Positions 27,442 through 36,659 of a stretch of DNA of 64,000 nucleotides are shown in pieces (position 1 is the first letter of the stretch; each line of letters starts with the position of its first letter). Under the pieces are notes generated by a model. The model was given only the letters and a program-made list of their open reading frames with translations. It ran no database searches and was not told the origin of the DNA. Both the position numbers and the translations under genes were made by a program. Origin of the DNA: Companilactobacillus suantsaicola (GTDB lineage: Bacteria; Bacillota; Bacilli; Lactobacillales; Lactobacillaceae); NCBI RefSeq assembly GCF_004745525.1, contig NZ_RKLY01000008.1, positions 1 to 64,000 of the forward strand. The letters are read 5' to 3'.

Positions 27442-28431
27442 TTAGTTCAAGGCTTCAAATTCTTGATCAAGAGCTACTTCGAACTCTTTTGGTTCTTTTT
27501 GATTCTTAATCAAATCGTCAGTCAATTTTGTAGCGTAAACCTTACGATTACCATAAGGAACAAAATACATGATTTTGTTAGTCAAATCCAAAACTGTTTG
27601 GTATTGAGTATAACTAGCTTCGCCATTTTCCTTAATATTAACGCCACGAGGAATCGTTACACTATCAAGCATATGCAAAATTGTATTAACAGCTTGTTTA
27701 CTATCCTTAGGTTTCTCAGTTGAATTGCGAATAAAAGCAGTTCTCACGAAACGGTCAACTGCAGTGTAACCACCGGGCAATCTAAAGGTACCATTTTGAC
27801 CTAATGGAATAACTTCCTCATCACCAAACTTCTTGGCACCAAAGTTAGTCGTTTGAGCACCTAAATAGTTCGACAAATTAGTTTTGTGCCAGTTGTAATC
27901 TGGAGTATTAGTCATCACACCGACTTTGTCCTCTTGCAATTTCAACCCATCGCCTTCTGGTTCCAAGACGTAAGTAGCACCAGTTGCGTCACTAAAAATC
28001 CAGTGAAGTGGTTGATTTTGTTGCATGACCCCACGATCAGATTCGATCAAATGAACTTGTTTGAGATTTTCTTTCAAATCTTCAATTGACTTGTTGTTTC
28101 CTAATGCCCAAAGAATAAATTCTTCCGCCACGAGATTCATTTCACCGTCGACTGGTTCTTTGTCATAAGTTGCAGCATTAGCGAAGTACAATTCGGCAGC
28201 TGATAGACCATATTCATTAAAACCGTCGGCTACCATATAATTATGACCATATTTGGCTCCTGTTCCCATAATGGCATATTTAGTTGTATAAGATTTCTTA
28301 TCATATGAAGAAATCCATTCGTATTGTTGTGGTAAGAAAGTTGGCCGGCCATTCAATTCAAAGGCAAAATCCATTGTTCTGGCTAAGAATTTTGATCCGT
28401 CTAGGGCTTCTAAACTAAGACTTGTACACAT
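27442..28431 (-). CDS. Choloylglycine hydrolase family amidohydrolase (penicillin V acylase / bile salt hydrolase-like)
   Basis: Ntn-hydrolase of 329 residues. Met1 is removed to expose nucleophile Cys2 (MCTSLSL). ARTMDF gives Arg and Asp of the active site near 18-21, and MTNTPDYNWHKTNL the Asn near 175; LPGGYTAVDRFVRT gives the Arg near 228. FLARTMDFAF with RPTFLP fits the cluster annotated in lactobacilli as penicillin acylase or linear amide hydrolase more than classical bile salt hydrolase, but substrate cannot be settled by eye; N-acyl homoserine lactones or bile salts are options. SD GGGAGAAA. Cytoplasmic, single gene. Confidence 0.85.
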   Translation of the reverse strand: MCTSLSLEALDGSKFLARTMDFAFELNGRPTFLPQQYEWISSYDKKSYTTKYAIMGTGAKYGHNYMVADGFNEYGLSAAELYFANAATYDKEPVDGEMNLVAEEFILWALGNNKSIEDLKENLKQVHLIESDRGVMQQNQPLHWIFSDATGATYVLEPEGDGLKLQEDKVGVMTNTPDYNWHKTNLSNYLGAQTTNFGAKKFGDEEVIPLGQNGTFRLPGGYTAVDRFVRTAFIRNSTEKPKDSKQAVNTILHMLDSVTIPRGVNIKENGEASYTQYQTVLDLTNKIMYFVPYGNRKVYATKLTDDLIKNQKEPKEFEVALDQEFEALN

Positions 28432-28598
28432 AAATTTTTCTCCCTTTCGTACTTCTTGTAACGTACATAATATAAAAATTATTATTCTCTAAAATTTTAA
28501 CATTATCAAGAATTTTATTTTACGAATTTTAATCCCAACGATTTATTTTGTAATATGATAAGCTAACTGTGTAAACAAATATTCCGGAGGTAGATTCC

Positions 28599-29537
28599 AT
28601 GACAGTAGACATAAAAAAAGCCCAAGACGTCTATAAAGACGCGGGCGAAAGTGTTATTTTTACAACTTTAATGTTGAATCGAACAGATTTGGATAAAGAA
28701 AAGGCAGCTATTGCTGATTTTTCCGATATGTCTAATTCAATCATTAATAGTATGCGAATTCGTGACCCAGAAGCTCAAGCACACGTTGCCTGGGGATTTG
28801 GATCAGATGCTTGGGATTATTTATTCCCAAACGCTCCTAAACCAAAAGAATTAGAAAACTTTAAAGAAATCAAAGGACCAAAATATACAGCTGTTTCCAC
28901 ACCCGGCGATATTTTTATTCACGTCCGTGCTACCAAGATGGCTGTTTGTTACGAATTAATGGATCAATTTATGGGTATTTTACGTCCTATCACCAGTGTT
29001 GAAGATGAAACTCATGGTTTCAGATACATGGAAGGTCGTGCCATCATTGGCTTTATCGATGGAACTGAAAATCCTGCTGGTGTTGAGTCAATGGATTACA
29101 CTTTGATCGACGATGACCCTGAATTCAATAACGGATCTTACGCTTTTGCTCAAAAATACATCCATAATATGGATGCTTGGAAGAATCTAAAAACTGAAGA
29201 CCAGGAAAAAGCTATCGGTCGTCATAAGTTCTCCGATCGTGAATTAGCCGACGACGAGAAATTACCTAACGCTCATAACGTTGCCTCTAAAGATGAAGAA
29301 GGCGGCGTTGAACATAAGATTGTTAGAATGAACGTTCCTTTCTCTGACCCTGCTAAAGATATTACAGGAACCTACTTTATTGGCTACTCAAAGGATTTCG
29401 CTATCACTAATCGAATGTTGACGAATATGTTTACTAAGAGTGATCGTTTACTCGACTTCAGTACTCCAATAACTGGTAATCTATTCTTCATCCCTTCAAA
29501 ACCAACTCTCGAAAAAATTGCTGACGGAGACTATTAA
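28599..29537 (+). CDS. DyP-type haem peroxidase
   Basis: 312-residue dye-decolourising peroxidase. The family motif GxxDG is seen as FIDGTENP near residue 155, the haem-side His is probably in LPNAHNVAS near 230, and the distal Arg-containing region (IVRMNVPFSDP) follows. No Tat signal, so it is cytosolic, and no encapsulin or EfeUO partner is adjacent. Role: peroxide removal or haem handling using acquired haem, as most lactobacilli do not make haem. SD CGGAGG. Terminator at 29571-29618. Confidence 0.92.
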   Translation: MTVDIKKAQDVYKDAGESVIFTTLMLNRTDLDKEKAAIADFSDMSNSIINSMRIRDPEAQAHVAWGFGSDAWDYLFPNAPKPKELENFKEIKGPKYTAVSTPGDIFIHVRATKMAVCYELMDQFMGILRPITSVEDETHGFRYMEGRAIIGFIDGTENPAGVESMDYTLIDDDPEFNNGSYAFAQKYIHNMDAWKNLKTEDQEKAIGRHKFSDRELADDEKLPNAHNVASKDEEGGVEHKIVRMNVPFSDPAKDITGTYFIGYSKDFAITNRMLTNMFTKSDRLLDFSTPITGNLFFIPSKPTLEKIADGDY

Positions 29538-29570
29538 TGTTTCCTGTGAAACATTTTATGAAACAAATCA

Positions 29571-29618
29571 AAAAAGGAATCATTTCCAATTAACTTTGGA
29601 CATGATTCCTTTTTTGGT
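29571..29618. terminator. Intrinsic terminator after DyP gene
   Basis: AAAAAAGGAATCAT and ATGATTCCTTTTTT form a perfect 14-bp stem; works on both strands, closing the DyP gene and the small minus-strand gene. Confidence 0.85.
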
Positions 29619-29625
29619 CATCTTA

Positions 29626-29799
29626 TTAATTTGTGGATTTCCACAGATTCTTAATAAATAGTAACGACAATAAAATCAACAGTGATCCTGAAAAGACTAA
29701 TGACACTCGTCCTAAGATGAATGCAGGATCAACGGTCATTTCAATAACACTTAAAATTATTGAAACTAATACTAAAAGAGATGTTCTCTTTAAGATCAT
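29626..29799 (-). CDS. Small two-helix membrane protein
   Basis: 57 residues beginning MILKRTSLLVLVSIILSV with two hydrophobic segments and a basic C-terminus (IKNLWKSTN). No family recognised. ATG 29799 lies after GGGGGT; a TTG 15 bases upstream overlaps that SD. It may form a unit with the next 50-residue membrane protein gene, which starts at 30014 on the same strand and ends 62 bp upstream of it. Confidence 0.6.
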   Translation of the reverse strand: MILKRTSLLVLVSIILSVIEMTVDPAFILGRVSLVFSGSLLILLSLLFIKNLWKSTN

Positions 29800-29861
29800 A
29801 GGCGTTACCCCCAATATTTGATACGACTAGATTATATCAGTCTAGTGTCCACTTGGCACGA

Positions 29862-30014
29862 TTATTTTGGGAAGATAACATGGATACCTGCAAAAAACAA
29901 AACTAGCCCTGCAATTAGGAGCAAGTAATACACTAATTCTTTCTTAGCTTTAAAAGAAACTGCCATAACGGCAATTCCGACGATGAATAGTAAAATTGAT
30001 AAAATTATTTGCAT
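29862..30014 (-). CDS. 50-residue membrane protein
   Basis: A very short gene with sequence MQIILSILLFIVGIAVMAV..., a basic turn FKAKKE, then LVYYLLLIAGLVLFFAGI and a short tail HVIFPK. That is a two-helix hairpin with a positive loop. GGAGTGAG seven bases before the ATG supports translation. No family recognised. It is located between a 57-residue membrane protein gene and the divergent anion transporter gene. Confidence 0.6.
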   Translation of the reverse strand: MQIILSILLFIVGIAVMAVSFKAKKELVYYLLLIAGLVLFFAGIHVIFPK

Positions 30015-30204
30015 TTATTCTCACTCCTCATAATTGACTTTTAGTATACTTAGGATAAGATGTATTATGCTTTTTATGATAAAAATTTTTAAAGAATTTA
30101 AGTTTTAAAAAATAATTCGTCATTTTTTGCATAATTATCTTTTTTAACGTTACTTTTATCTTTATACTAGATAAGGTACTTCTTTTTTGTAGGGGAAAAC
30201 TTAA

Positions 30205-31314
30205 ATGGCTGTATTAAAACGTGTATTTTCGGATAAGGTGCTTTGGATAGCTGGGGCAGCAGCAATCCTCACCTCAATCTTCATTAGTCCACCGCAAATG
30301 ATGGACATTAATTGGAAGACACTTGCTTCACTTTTATCTATGATGATTATAATCCAAATCTATGACTATTTGGACTTTCTAAAATATTATGCCGCGTACA
30401 TGACACACAAAGCGAAAACTACTCGGCAAATGATGTTTATGTTAGCCTCATTAGCATTCTTTGGAGCTATGTTCTTAACTAATGATGTAACAATTTTAAC
30501 TTTAGTTCCACTTTTTTATCAACTATCCAAACACATTAAAGTAAATCCAATTTTCCCCGTCATTATAATTGCGATGGCGGCTAACCTTGGAAGTATGTTC
30601 ACTCCGTTTGGTAACACCCACAACTTATTCCTATTAACACATTTTGACCTTGGTATTAAACAATTCTTTATTATGTCGACACCCATTACGATTGTCACAT
30701 TCTTGGCCGTTTTTCTCGTGACTCGATTCTTTCCAAGTGATCCAATCGAACTCACTGAGTTGCCTGCTGTTGAATTGAATATCCCAAGTTTAACACTAAC
30801 TGTTATCGTCACTGTGATTATTTTCTTAGGAATCTTCTCTGTAATCCCAATGTGGGGATCATTGATTGCCGCACTACTGTTGGTAATCTTCATCAATCCT
30901 CACATTTTACAGTCAGTGGACTATTCAATCGTTTTAATCTTTATGTGTTTCTTCATCGCCGTTGGTAATATCAATCGTGAACCAGCAATCGTTAATAATC
31001 TACATCAATTTTTACAAACGAGAACTAGCACATATTTAACTTCAATTATAACTAGTCAATTCATTAGTAATGTTCCAACAACAATCTTAGTTTCAAAATT
31101 CTCCAAGTATATCCATGCAATCTTCTTGGGTACTAACCTTGGTGGTTTGGGAACGGTCGTCGGATCCCTCGCTAACTTATTGGCCTTCAAACAATATCGA
31201 TTCTTCTTTAAAAAGAATCCAGGAAAATATTTAATGTATTTCACAATTATTAACTTTACAATGTTGATAATTTTAGGAACAATTGGATATTTCCTAATAG
31301 ATTTCGGAATGTAA
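30205..31314 (+). CDS. Anion transporter of the ArsB/SLC13-like superfamily
   Basis: 369 residues with about ten hydrophobic segments. LTNDVTILTLVPLFYQLSK and AANLGSMFTPFGNTHNLFL are typical ion-transporter superfamily signatures (Asn-rich hairpins), with the second repeat visible as QFISNVPTTILVSKFS and NLGGLGTVVGSLANLLAFK. It lacks the full 420-450 residues of classical family members and could transport dicarboxylates, phosphate or arsenite; no neighbour helps. SD GGGG, ATG start. A short terminator follows at 31315-31346. Confidence 0.83.
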   Translation: MAVLKRVFSDKVLWIAGAAAILTSIFISPPQMMDINWKTLASLLSMMIIIQIYDYLDFLKYYAAYMTHKAKTTRQMMFMLASLAFFGAMFLTNDVTILTLVPLFYQLSKHIKVNPIFPVIIIAMAANLGSMFTPFGNTHNLFLLTHFDLGIKQFFIMSTPITIVTFLAVFLVTRFFPSDPIELTELPAVELNIPSLTLTVIVTVIIFLGIFSVIPMWGSLIAALLLVIFINPHILQSVDYSIVLIFMCFFIAVGNINREPAIVNNLHQFLQTRTSTYLTSIITSQFISNVPTTILVSKFSKYIHAIFLGTNLGGLGTVVGSLANLLAFKQYRFFFKKNPGKYLMYFTIINFTMLIILGTIGYFLIDFGM

Positions 31315-31347
31315 AAGTCATCTACACTAGGATGACTTTTTTATTTT
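31313..31347 (+). terminator. Intrinsic terminator
   Basis: AAAAGTCATC/GATGACTTTT stem around TACACTAG, followed by T run, directly after the transporter stop. Confidence 0.8.
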
Positions 31348-31451
31348 ACCCAATTTTAGAAACAATTAGTATCTTTATTGTAAAACGGATACAAAAAAAT
31401 ACGGATAATTTTCACTACCCGTGGTAGCTACTCTTTATCCGTACTTAATAA

Positions 31452-31985
31452 TTATGAATTTACAGTCTTTCTATCTCTTAGATTAAAGTTCTTCCACTTT
31501 CTCACTTGACGACTGTAATTGTTAAATGGTGAAACTGCATTGATTCTGATCCATTTAGCTACTGGCCACATTGCTTTTGTGGTTGCCCACTTGCGTTCGC
31601 CAGGTTTGAATAGTTCATCGTGTGACATATTGCCGACCCATGAGACCAGCTCATCAACAGTACTACTTAATTCCTCTTTTTCATTTTCGATGCCATCGGA
31701 TCCATACTTGATATTAAAGTCATGATAAAGCTGACGCATTTGATCCCACTTGTAACCTGGGGTTGGGGTCGTAATATTTTCCCCACCAGCTTCGGCCTTT
31801 TCCCATGACAAAATCATATTAATCCATCCGACTTGATATGAGAGCATCTCACGTGGAGTCTTATCCACTTGCTCAATTCTTTCATCGGCAACATCATCTG
31901 TTATACCCTCATATTCATCAATGAACTTATGATAACTCTCTTTGATTTGGTCTATTAATTCTGCTGAATTTTTATATACCTGCAT
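31452..31985 (-). CDS. ClbS/DfsB family four-helix protein
   Basis: 177 residues, helical, DinB-like fold predicted. TPREMLSYQVGWINMILSWEKAEAGG, TPTPGYKWDQMRQLYHDF and KWATTKAMWPVAKWIRINAVSPFNNYSRQVRKW are the typical ClbS/DfsB (DUF1706) landmarks. ClbS hydrolyses the colibactin cyclopropane in E. coli; in lactobacilli the role is unknown. ATG 31985 lies nine bases after AAAGGT, which overlaps an upstream ATG. A hairpin with ACGGATAA/TTATCCGT at about 31396-31440 closes the gene. Confidence 0.88.
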   Translation of the reverse strand: MQVYKNSAELIDQIKESYHKFIDEYEGITDDVADERIEQVDKTPREMLSYQVGWINMILSWEKAEAGGENITTPTPGYKWDQMRQLYHDFNIKYGSDGIENEKEELSSTVDELVSWVGNMSHDELFKPGERKWATTKAMWPVAKWIRINAVSPFNNYSRQVRKWKNFNLRDRKTVNS

Positions 31986-32244
31986 ACCTTCGCTACCTTT
32001 CATTGATTTGATTTCTCAAACGAAAACATCCCAATTTCTATTATAGGACAGAAATTGTCACTTTGGGGAAAAAACGCTCATGATATAGCATATTTTTCGT
32101 GAGAAAGCGTTTTAATTGTGGTATATTTAAAAGTTATGCAATTTTTCTGGATTTTTGGGGTTAAAAAACACTGAATCTGTTGTTAGATTCAGTGTTTTTT
32201 TGGTGCTTTATTTTTTTATAACCATGGTTCTATGCGATATAGTC
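31986..32244. other. Non-coding stretch with hairpin
   Basis: No gene. AACACTGAATCTG and CAGATTCAGTGTTTTTTT at about 32168-32200 form an intrinsic terminator-like stem pointing rightwards with no plus-strand gene upstream; on the minus strand it lacks a good T run. AACCATGGTTCTATGC (32221) belongs to the family B flank. Confidence 0.5.
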
Positions 32245-32368
32245 AAAACGCGTTCCAGCCAACAGGAGTCAACATATAGCTACGCTTCCCAAATCGCCCA
32301 CAAAGTACGGCGGGCAATTCGTGAAGCTAGACTATCTGCTGACTCCTACCCGTTGGCTTCCACGTTCT
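32245..32368 (-). repeat. Family B hairpin repeat at stop codon of first C69 dipeptidase
   Basis: On the minus strand the dipeptidase stop TAG is followed at once by AACGTGGAAGCCAACGGG; the right end is TGGCTGGAACGCGTTTTGAC. Arms pair as AACGGGTAGGAGTCAGC with the complementary region around TGACTCCTGTTGG. A third stem composition compared with copies at 22251 and 22378. Confidence 0.85.
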
Positions 32369-33779
32369 ATAAATTTGGATCCATCAAAAATGTCAACTTC
32401 GACATCTCGGCACCTTTGGTAACTAAATCGGTCATATGTTTTTTAGTGGCTTCATTAAAGTGTTCAGCAATCAAATGGTTCTGTTTTGTTAAGTAATCTA
32501 CCGCAGCAACTTGATCGAGCTTCTTAACTTCTTCATCTACTTCGGCAATTTTCTTGCGTGACCAGGATCTCAATTCTTTTTGATAATCCAAATTTGGCTC
32601 AACAAATTCCTTATAATGGCTTTCAACTACCATATTCAAAGCTTCGTACATCCAATAGGCACTCTTTAAATCTAGTTTTGCGGGTGCATAGCTGTAGGAG
32701 TCGTCAATTGCATTAGCGTTGGTGAAAAATGGCACATAGGGGCTGAAACTTGGGATTCCCAATGCTTTCCATTCAATAGTCTCGCCATTTGGTCTCAATT
32801 GTAGGATGTGAGAATTTTCTGTCCGGGACAGCGAAATTGCCCGATAACGTTTTTTATCTTCAGCACTGCCGCTACCTAGTGGATCGAACTTGGTTTCGTT
32901 GTAATGTGAGGCCAGGATTCTTTGAATATCTTCGACAGCAATTTTCTTTTCTGGCTTTCTCAAAAATGGTAACTCAGAAGATTCTGGATCTTGTTGAGTA
33001 CTTGGATTCAACACCTTTTGACCATACCAAACTCTTGGCGTGTTGTAATGACGGTCTTTTTTCGTATCTGTACCAAAGATATGGCGGAAATCCCAACGAT
33101 CAAAATCAGGATTCAACTGATTATCTTCGACGAAATCCTCAATTCCCTTTGACCACATAAAATTGTTGGAGTCCGTAAAATCAATATCTTCAATACCGAT
33201 TTGATTGGCAGCTACCACGTAACAGTCGTCAGGAATCTTGATTGCCACCCAGTGATGACCAGTCGCAATCTCCATATACCAAATTTCGTCAGCGTCGACA
33301 AATTCCACGCCATTACTTTCAGCGGAGCCAAATTCTTCAATCAACTCACCGAGTCTTTCAACACCAGCACGAGCAGAATCGATGTAAGGCAAAACAAGTG
33401 TCGTCATGGAGTCTTCTGCAACCCCTTCTGGCACCAATGGATCATAGGCTAAAACTGCCTCGTTAGCCATCACGCTTTCAGTAGCGCTCATCCCCACGTT
33501 TTTCTCGTTAACACCGTCTTCTTCATACAATCCTTCACTTGGATCAGCATCAGGTGAAGTTGTATAACGGTATGCTTTTTTAGGCAAATCAACGGTTAAT
33601 TGATTATAGGGTGAAACATATTTTTTATCTTGATCTTCAACTGCTTTTTTAACAAAGAATTTCTTAGGCCAAATAGCGACGAAATTATCTTCATTTCGAG
33701 CAATAAAGTTTGAGCCATCTCGTGAAGCTTTTTTACCTACCATGATTGATGTGCAAGCTGAATGTGTCTGTCGTTTCAT
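32367..33779 (-). CDS. pepD: C69 family dipeptidase (first paralogue)
   Basis: 470-residue Ntn-type dipeptidase that releases amino acids from dipeptides in the cytoplasm. The nucleophile is the Cys in SACTSIMVGKKAS near residue 9; family landmarks IARNED and NEKNVGMSATESV, plus EIATGHHWVAIKIPDD, are all present. The other copy (36982-38409) is about half identical or more, and their last 20 codons are nearly the same at DNA level. SD GGGGG then ATG 33779. Directly followed by a family B repeat. Confidence 0.92.
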   Translation of the reverse strand: MKRQTHSACTSIMVGKKASRDGSNFIARNEDNFVAIWPKKFFVKKAVEDQDKKYVSPYNQLTVDLPKKAYRYTTSPDADPSEGLYEEDGVNEKNVGMSATESVMANEAVLAYDPLVPEGVAEDSMTTLVLPYIDSARAGVERLGELIEEFGSAESNGVEFVDADEIWYMEIATGHHWVAIKIPDDCYVVAANQIGIEDIDFTDSNNFMWSKGIEDFVEDNQLNPDFDRWDFRHIFGTDTKKDRHYNTPRVWYGQKVLNPSTQQDPESSELPFLRKPEKKIAVEDIQRILASHYNETKFDPLGSGSAEDKKRYRAISLSRTENSHILQLRPNGETIEWKALGIPSFSPYVPFFTNANAIDDSYSYAPAKLDLKSAYWMYEALNMVVESHYKEFVEPNLDYQKELRSWSRKKIAEVDEEVKKLDQVAAVDYLTKQNHLIAEHFNEATKKHMTDLVTKGAEMSKLTFLMDPNL

Positions 33780-33784
33780 AATTT

Positions 33785-33826
33785 TCCCCCACTTATAAAA
33801 AGAGCCTTTGGAATTCCAAAGGTTCG
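33785..33826 (-). terminator. Intrinsic terminator of the DUF1828 unit
   Basis: AACCTTTGGAATTCCAAAGG stem followed by CTCTTTTT on the minus strand, just after the stop of the DUF1828-like gene. Confidence 0.8.
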
Positions 33827-33830
33827 ATAA

Positions 33831-34595
33831 TTACTTTAATTTTAGTATTTCGTGTTTATTATTCCAAGGTATTAATTTTAAATTGAAACGTTCCGCAATA
33901 TTAAATCCTTTTTGACTCGGAGAAGCTATTTCGGAGTTATAGATTAATATGAATTCTGAATTTTTCACATTATATTCCGTACCCGAAGATATATCACCAT
34001 ACATTGCCCCCGTAGTTGCAATACTTGCAAACGACGAAGAATTAGTAAAATTAATAAATCTATATGGTCGGTGTTCTCTTTTAGGGATTGTATAATCAAT
34101 CAAATAACTATTACCACTACTTCCAAATGGCCGATAAGTTTTTAGTCCACCAAAATCATTTTCATCAAAGTAGCTATATACTTCTTCTTTAAAAATACTT
34201 GTCACATTCTCCTTACGAGTCATAAGTAAATCATCAATATGAATTATTGCCTGAACCAAATTCTGTTTCATCATTGGAAAATCCCCTTTGCTACCTACAA
34301 CAAAGAGTTCACCATCCACATTATGAATACCATATTCATTAATAATGTTATTTAAATAAACTTTTCTAGACGGTAAAGATAAATTTACGCCCATCATTGT
34401 TAAATCACCAATTGTATCAAAATCATCTGTCAAAGTGATAGATCCATCTTCATTTGGAGAAACATAGATAGTGATATTATCCCCAATTGAATTTACAAAC
34501 GGTGTAATTATCTCTTCACTATTTCCCAGATCACTAATTTGGTACTGTTCTTTTAGCCAATCAAGGTATTCTTCAACCCAAGAAGACTTCATCAT
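33831..34595 (-). CDS. DUF1828/DUF1829-like protein
   Basis: 254 residues. WVEEYLDWLKEQYQISDLGNSEEIITPFVN with DGSITLTDDFDTIGDLTMMGVNL recalls DUF1828 (residues about 3-95), and the C-terminal half (YFINFTNSSSFA-like, with GFNIAERFNLKLIPWNNK) recalls DUF1829. Biochemical function is unknown; proteins of this kind occur in accessory regions and have been found next to short partner genes. It starts at 34595 (ATG ATG) eight or more bases after GGAGGG, one base after the stop of the upstream gene, so the two are translationally coupled. Family assignment is from memory. Confidence 0.7.
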   Translation of the reverse strand: MMKSSWVEEYLDWLKEQYQISDLGNSEEIITPFVNSIGDNITIYVSPNEDGSITLTDDFDTIGDLTMMGVNLSLPSRKVYLNNIINEYGIHNVDGELFVVGSKGDFPMMKQNLVQAIIHIDDLLMTRKENVTSIFKEEVYSYFDENDFGGLKTYRPFGSSGNSYLIDYTIPKREHRPYRFINFTNSSSFASIATTGAMYGDISSGTEYNVKNSEFILIYNSEIASPSQKGFNIAERFNLKLIPWNNKHEILKLK

Positions 34596-34596
34596 T

Positions 34597-35046
34597 TCAA
34601 TTCCCTCCTTTAATCGATGAATCATAAAAAATAACATTTTTTAATTCGACATTATTATATTTCAAGAACAACTCTAAATCTTTTTTAAAAGCTGAAGGGT
34701 TGCTCACAATTTCATCAAATGTATACGGTAATTCTTCACTTGACAAAAATTTACTATCAAATGTATTTTCTCCAGTAAAAACATGTAAATGTGGAGTTGG
34801 ATACCCTTGATGAGGTTTGCCAATAATATCAAATCTCATCATATTCCCATCATTTGAATTCATCATTAAAGACAATTTATCTCTTTTATGTCCCTTTCTA
34901 TTCATGACAGTTTCAAACTTATGATTAACAGAAAAAATTCCCCGAGATGGATACTTTCGTTGTTCATCCTGGGAAGCCACAGTAATTTGTTTATTGGTCA
35001 AAATCTTTTCCAAACTCAAGAGTTTTTTATATGTATCTTTATCCAT
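34597..35046 (-). CDS. Unknown partner of the DUF1828-like protein
   Basis: 149 residues. Helical N-terminus (YKKLLSLEKILTNKQITVASQDEQRKYP), a beta-rich centre and the noteworthy RFDIIGKPHQGYPTPHLHVF, in which PHLHVF could form a metal site. It resembles the small DUF6978-like proteins found with DUF1828 genes, but I am not certain. SD GAGGT, ATG 35046. The pair has its own terminator and sits between two unrelated housekeeping genes; codon use is more AT-rich than neighbours, consistent with acquisition. Confidence 0.65.
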   Translation of the reverse strand: MDKDTYKKLLSLEKILTNKQITVASQDEQRKYPSRGIFSVNHKFETVMNRKGHKRDKLSLMMNSNDGNMMRFDIIGKPHQGYPTPHLHVFTGENTFDSKFLSSEELPYTFDEIVSNPSAFKKDLELFLKYNNVELKNVIFYDSSIKGGN

Positions 35047-35110
35047 TAGAAAACCTCAAATTTTATTATTAAAATCTTTTCACAATATACAAATTACGTA
35101 AAAAACACTT

Positions 35111-35977
35111 CTAGTCACCAAATATTTCTTTCTTCAATTTCAAAGCAGTTGGTGTCGTTGCTAAGCCACCTTCGGCAGTTTCTTTAAAGATCGATGGCAT
35201 TTGTTGGCCAACTCGATGCATTGCTTCTACTACTTCATCAGTTGGAATAACGCTAGTAATACCAGCCAAAGCCATATCAGCTGAAATCATTGCTTGTGAG
35301 GCTCCTAAGGCATTTCTTTTAACGCAAGGAACTTCGACTAATCCGGCAACTGGGTCACAAATCAAGCCCATCATATTTTGTAAAGTGATGGAAATTGCTT
35401 CAGCTGCTTGTTGGGCTGTTCCACCTTTGGCACAAACTAAAGCAGCAGCGGCCATTGCGGCAGCGGAACCTACTTCAGCTTGGCAACCTCCTTCGGCACC
35501 AGCAATTGAAGAGTTGTTGGCAATCACTAATCCAAAAGCTCCAGCAGTGAACAAAAAGTCAACTTGTTGGTCTCTAGTTAAATGTAGTTTGTCGCGGGTC
35601 GCTACTAAAACTCCAGCTAAGACTCCAGCACTACCAGCAGTTGGTGTTGCACAGATCAAGCCCATTTTAGCATTGACTTCATTGACCGCTATAGCGTTAC
35701 GAACGGCTTCTAAAATCGGCTCTCCACTTAAAAAATCACCATTTTCGATGTAAGCGTTCATCTTTTTGGCATCCCCACCAGTCAAGCCAGTTACCGACTT
35801 CACTCCGGCGACACCTTCTTTGATCGAGTCTTCCATAACTTTCAAATTACGTTCCATCGTCATGCGGATAAATTCTTTACTACGATCAGTATTTTTCATT
35901 TCCGTTTGAACCATCAAATCAGCCACTGAATCATAATCAGCACTTTGTTTAACTAATTCTTTTATCGTATAAAACAT
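35111..35977 (-). CDS. sdaAA: L-serine dehydratase, iron-sulfur-dependent, alpha subunit
   Basis: Catalytic subunit of the oxygen-sensitive enzyme deaminating L-serine to pyruvate. 288 residues; Cys residues in GLICATPTAGSAG, AGAEGGCQAEVGSA and GLICDPVAGLVEVPCVKRN are the [4Fe-4S] ligands and active-site loop. ATG 35977 lies after GAGGT; a longer frame upstream overlaps the beta subunit gene and is not needed. It follows the beta gene after 10 bp, as in other Firmicutes. Confidence 0.96.
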   Translation of the reverse strand: MFYTIKELVKQSADYDSVADLMVQTEMKNTDRSKEFIRMTMERNLKVMEDSIKEGVAGVKSVTGLTGGDAKKMNAYIENGDFLSGEPILEAVRNAIAVNEVNAKMGLICATPTAGSAGVLAGVLVATRDKLHLTRDQQVDFLFTAGAFGLVIANNSSIAGAEGGCQAEVGSAAAMAAAALVCAKGGTAQQAAEAISITLQNMMGLICDPVAGLVEVPCVKRNALGASQAMISADMALAGITSVIPTDEVVEAMHRVGQQMPSIFKETAEGGLATTPTALKLKKEIFGD

Positions 35978-35987
35978 CTCAGTACCT

Positions 35988-36659
35988 CTATTCAAAGTAA
36001 GTAGCGTTATCAACATGTGATAAGGCACGTAATTTTTGTAGGATTTCTGCTTTGTCGCGGCGTTCATCAACTTCAATTATCATGATGGCTTTTTCACCTT
36101 TGGAAGCGCGCGTAACCGTCATGGTGCCGATATTGATATTCAATTCCGAGAAGACATCAGTAACTTTAGCAATCATTCCGGCAACGTCTTGATGAACCGT
36201 GATGTAAGTCGGGGTGCCCAAACTTAGCGACATCTTGAATCCGTTGATTTCCGAAATTTGAATATTTCCGCCACCAATCGAGACACCTGTCACGCTCAGA
36301 TCGTGGTCCCCTTTAACGAGAGTGATTTTAGCCGTGTTAGGATGTTCAACTTTGTCACTCTTAGGAACAAAGGCCACTTTAATTCCTTGCTCATAGGCCA
36401 TTTTTAAAGAATCTGCGAGTCTTCGATCATCAGGTTCCATCCCTAATAGACCACCGACTAAGGCAACGTCAGTGCCGTGGCCTCGATAGGTTTTAGCGAA
36501 AGATTCATAGAGATCGATAGTAATCTTTTCTGGTTTTTCACCAAAAATATCGTGGACCACTTTACCGATTCTAGCTGCTCCAGCCGTATGTGAACTACTA
36601 GGGCCGACCATAACCGGACCGATGATGTCAAAAACGCTTTTGAAACGTAATTCTTTCAT
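35988..36659 (-). CDS. sdaAB: L-serine dehydratase, iron-sulfur-dependent, beta subunit
   Basis: 223 residues. MVGPSSSHTAGAARIG near residue 15-30 is the domain's signature, and the C-terminal part is an ACT domain (YITVHQDVAGMIAKVTDVFSELNINIGTM), which probably senses serine. ATG 36659 follows GAGGT; an upstream frame to 36695 is not needed. Forms a heterodimer with the alpha subunit encoded next. Confidence 0.96.
   Translation of the reverse strand: MKELRFKSVFDIIGPVMVGPSSSHTAGAARIGKVVHDIFGEKPEKITIDLYESFAKTYRGHGTDVALVGGLLGMEPDDRRLADSLKMAYEQGIKVAFVPKSDKVEHPNTAKITLVKGDHDLSVTGVSIGGGNIQISEINGFKMSLSLGTPTYITVHQDVAGMIAKVTDVFSELNINIGTMTVTRASKGEKAIMIIEVDERRDKAEILQKLRALSHVDNATYFE

Noticed and set aside
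27442-28431. Definite bile salt hydrolase (bsh)
   Set aside because: Catalytic residues are shared by the whole choloylglycine hydrolase family; the sequence fits penicillin acylase-like members at least as well.
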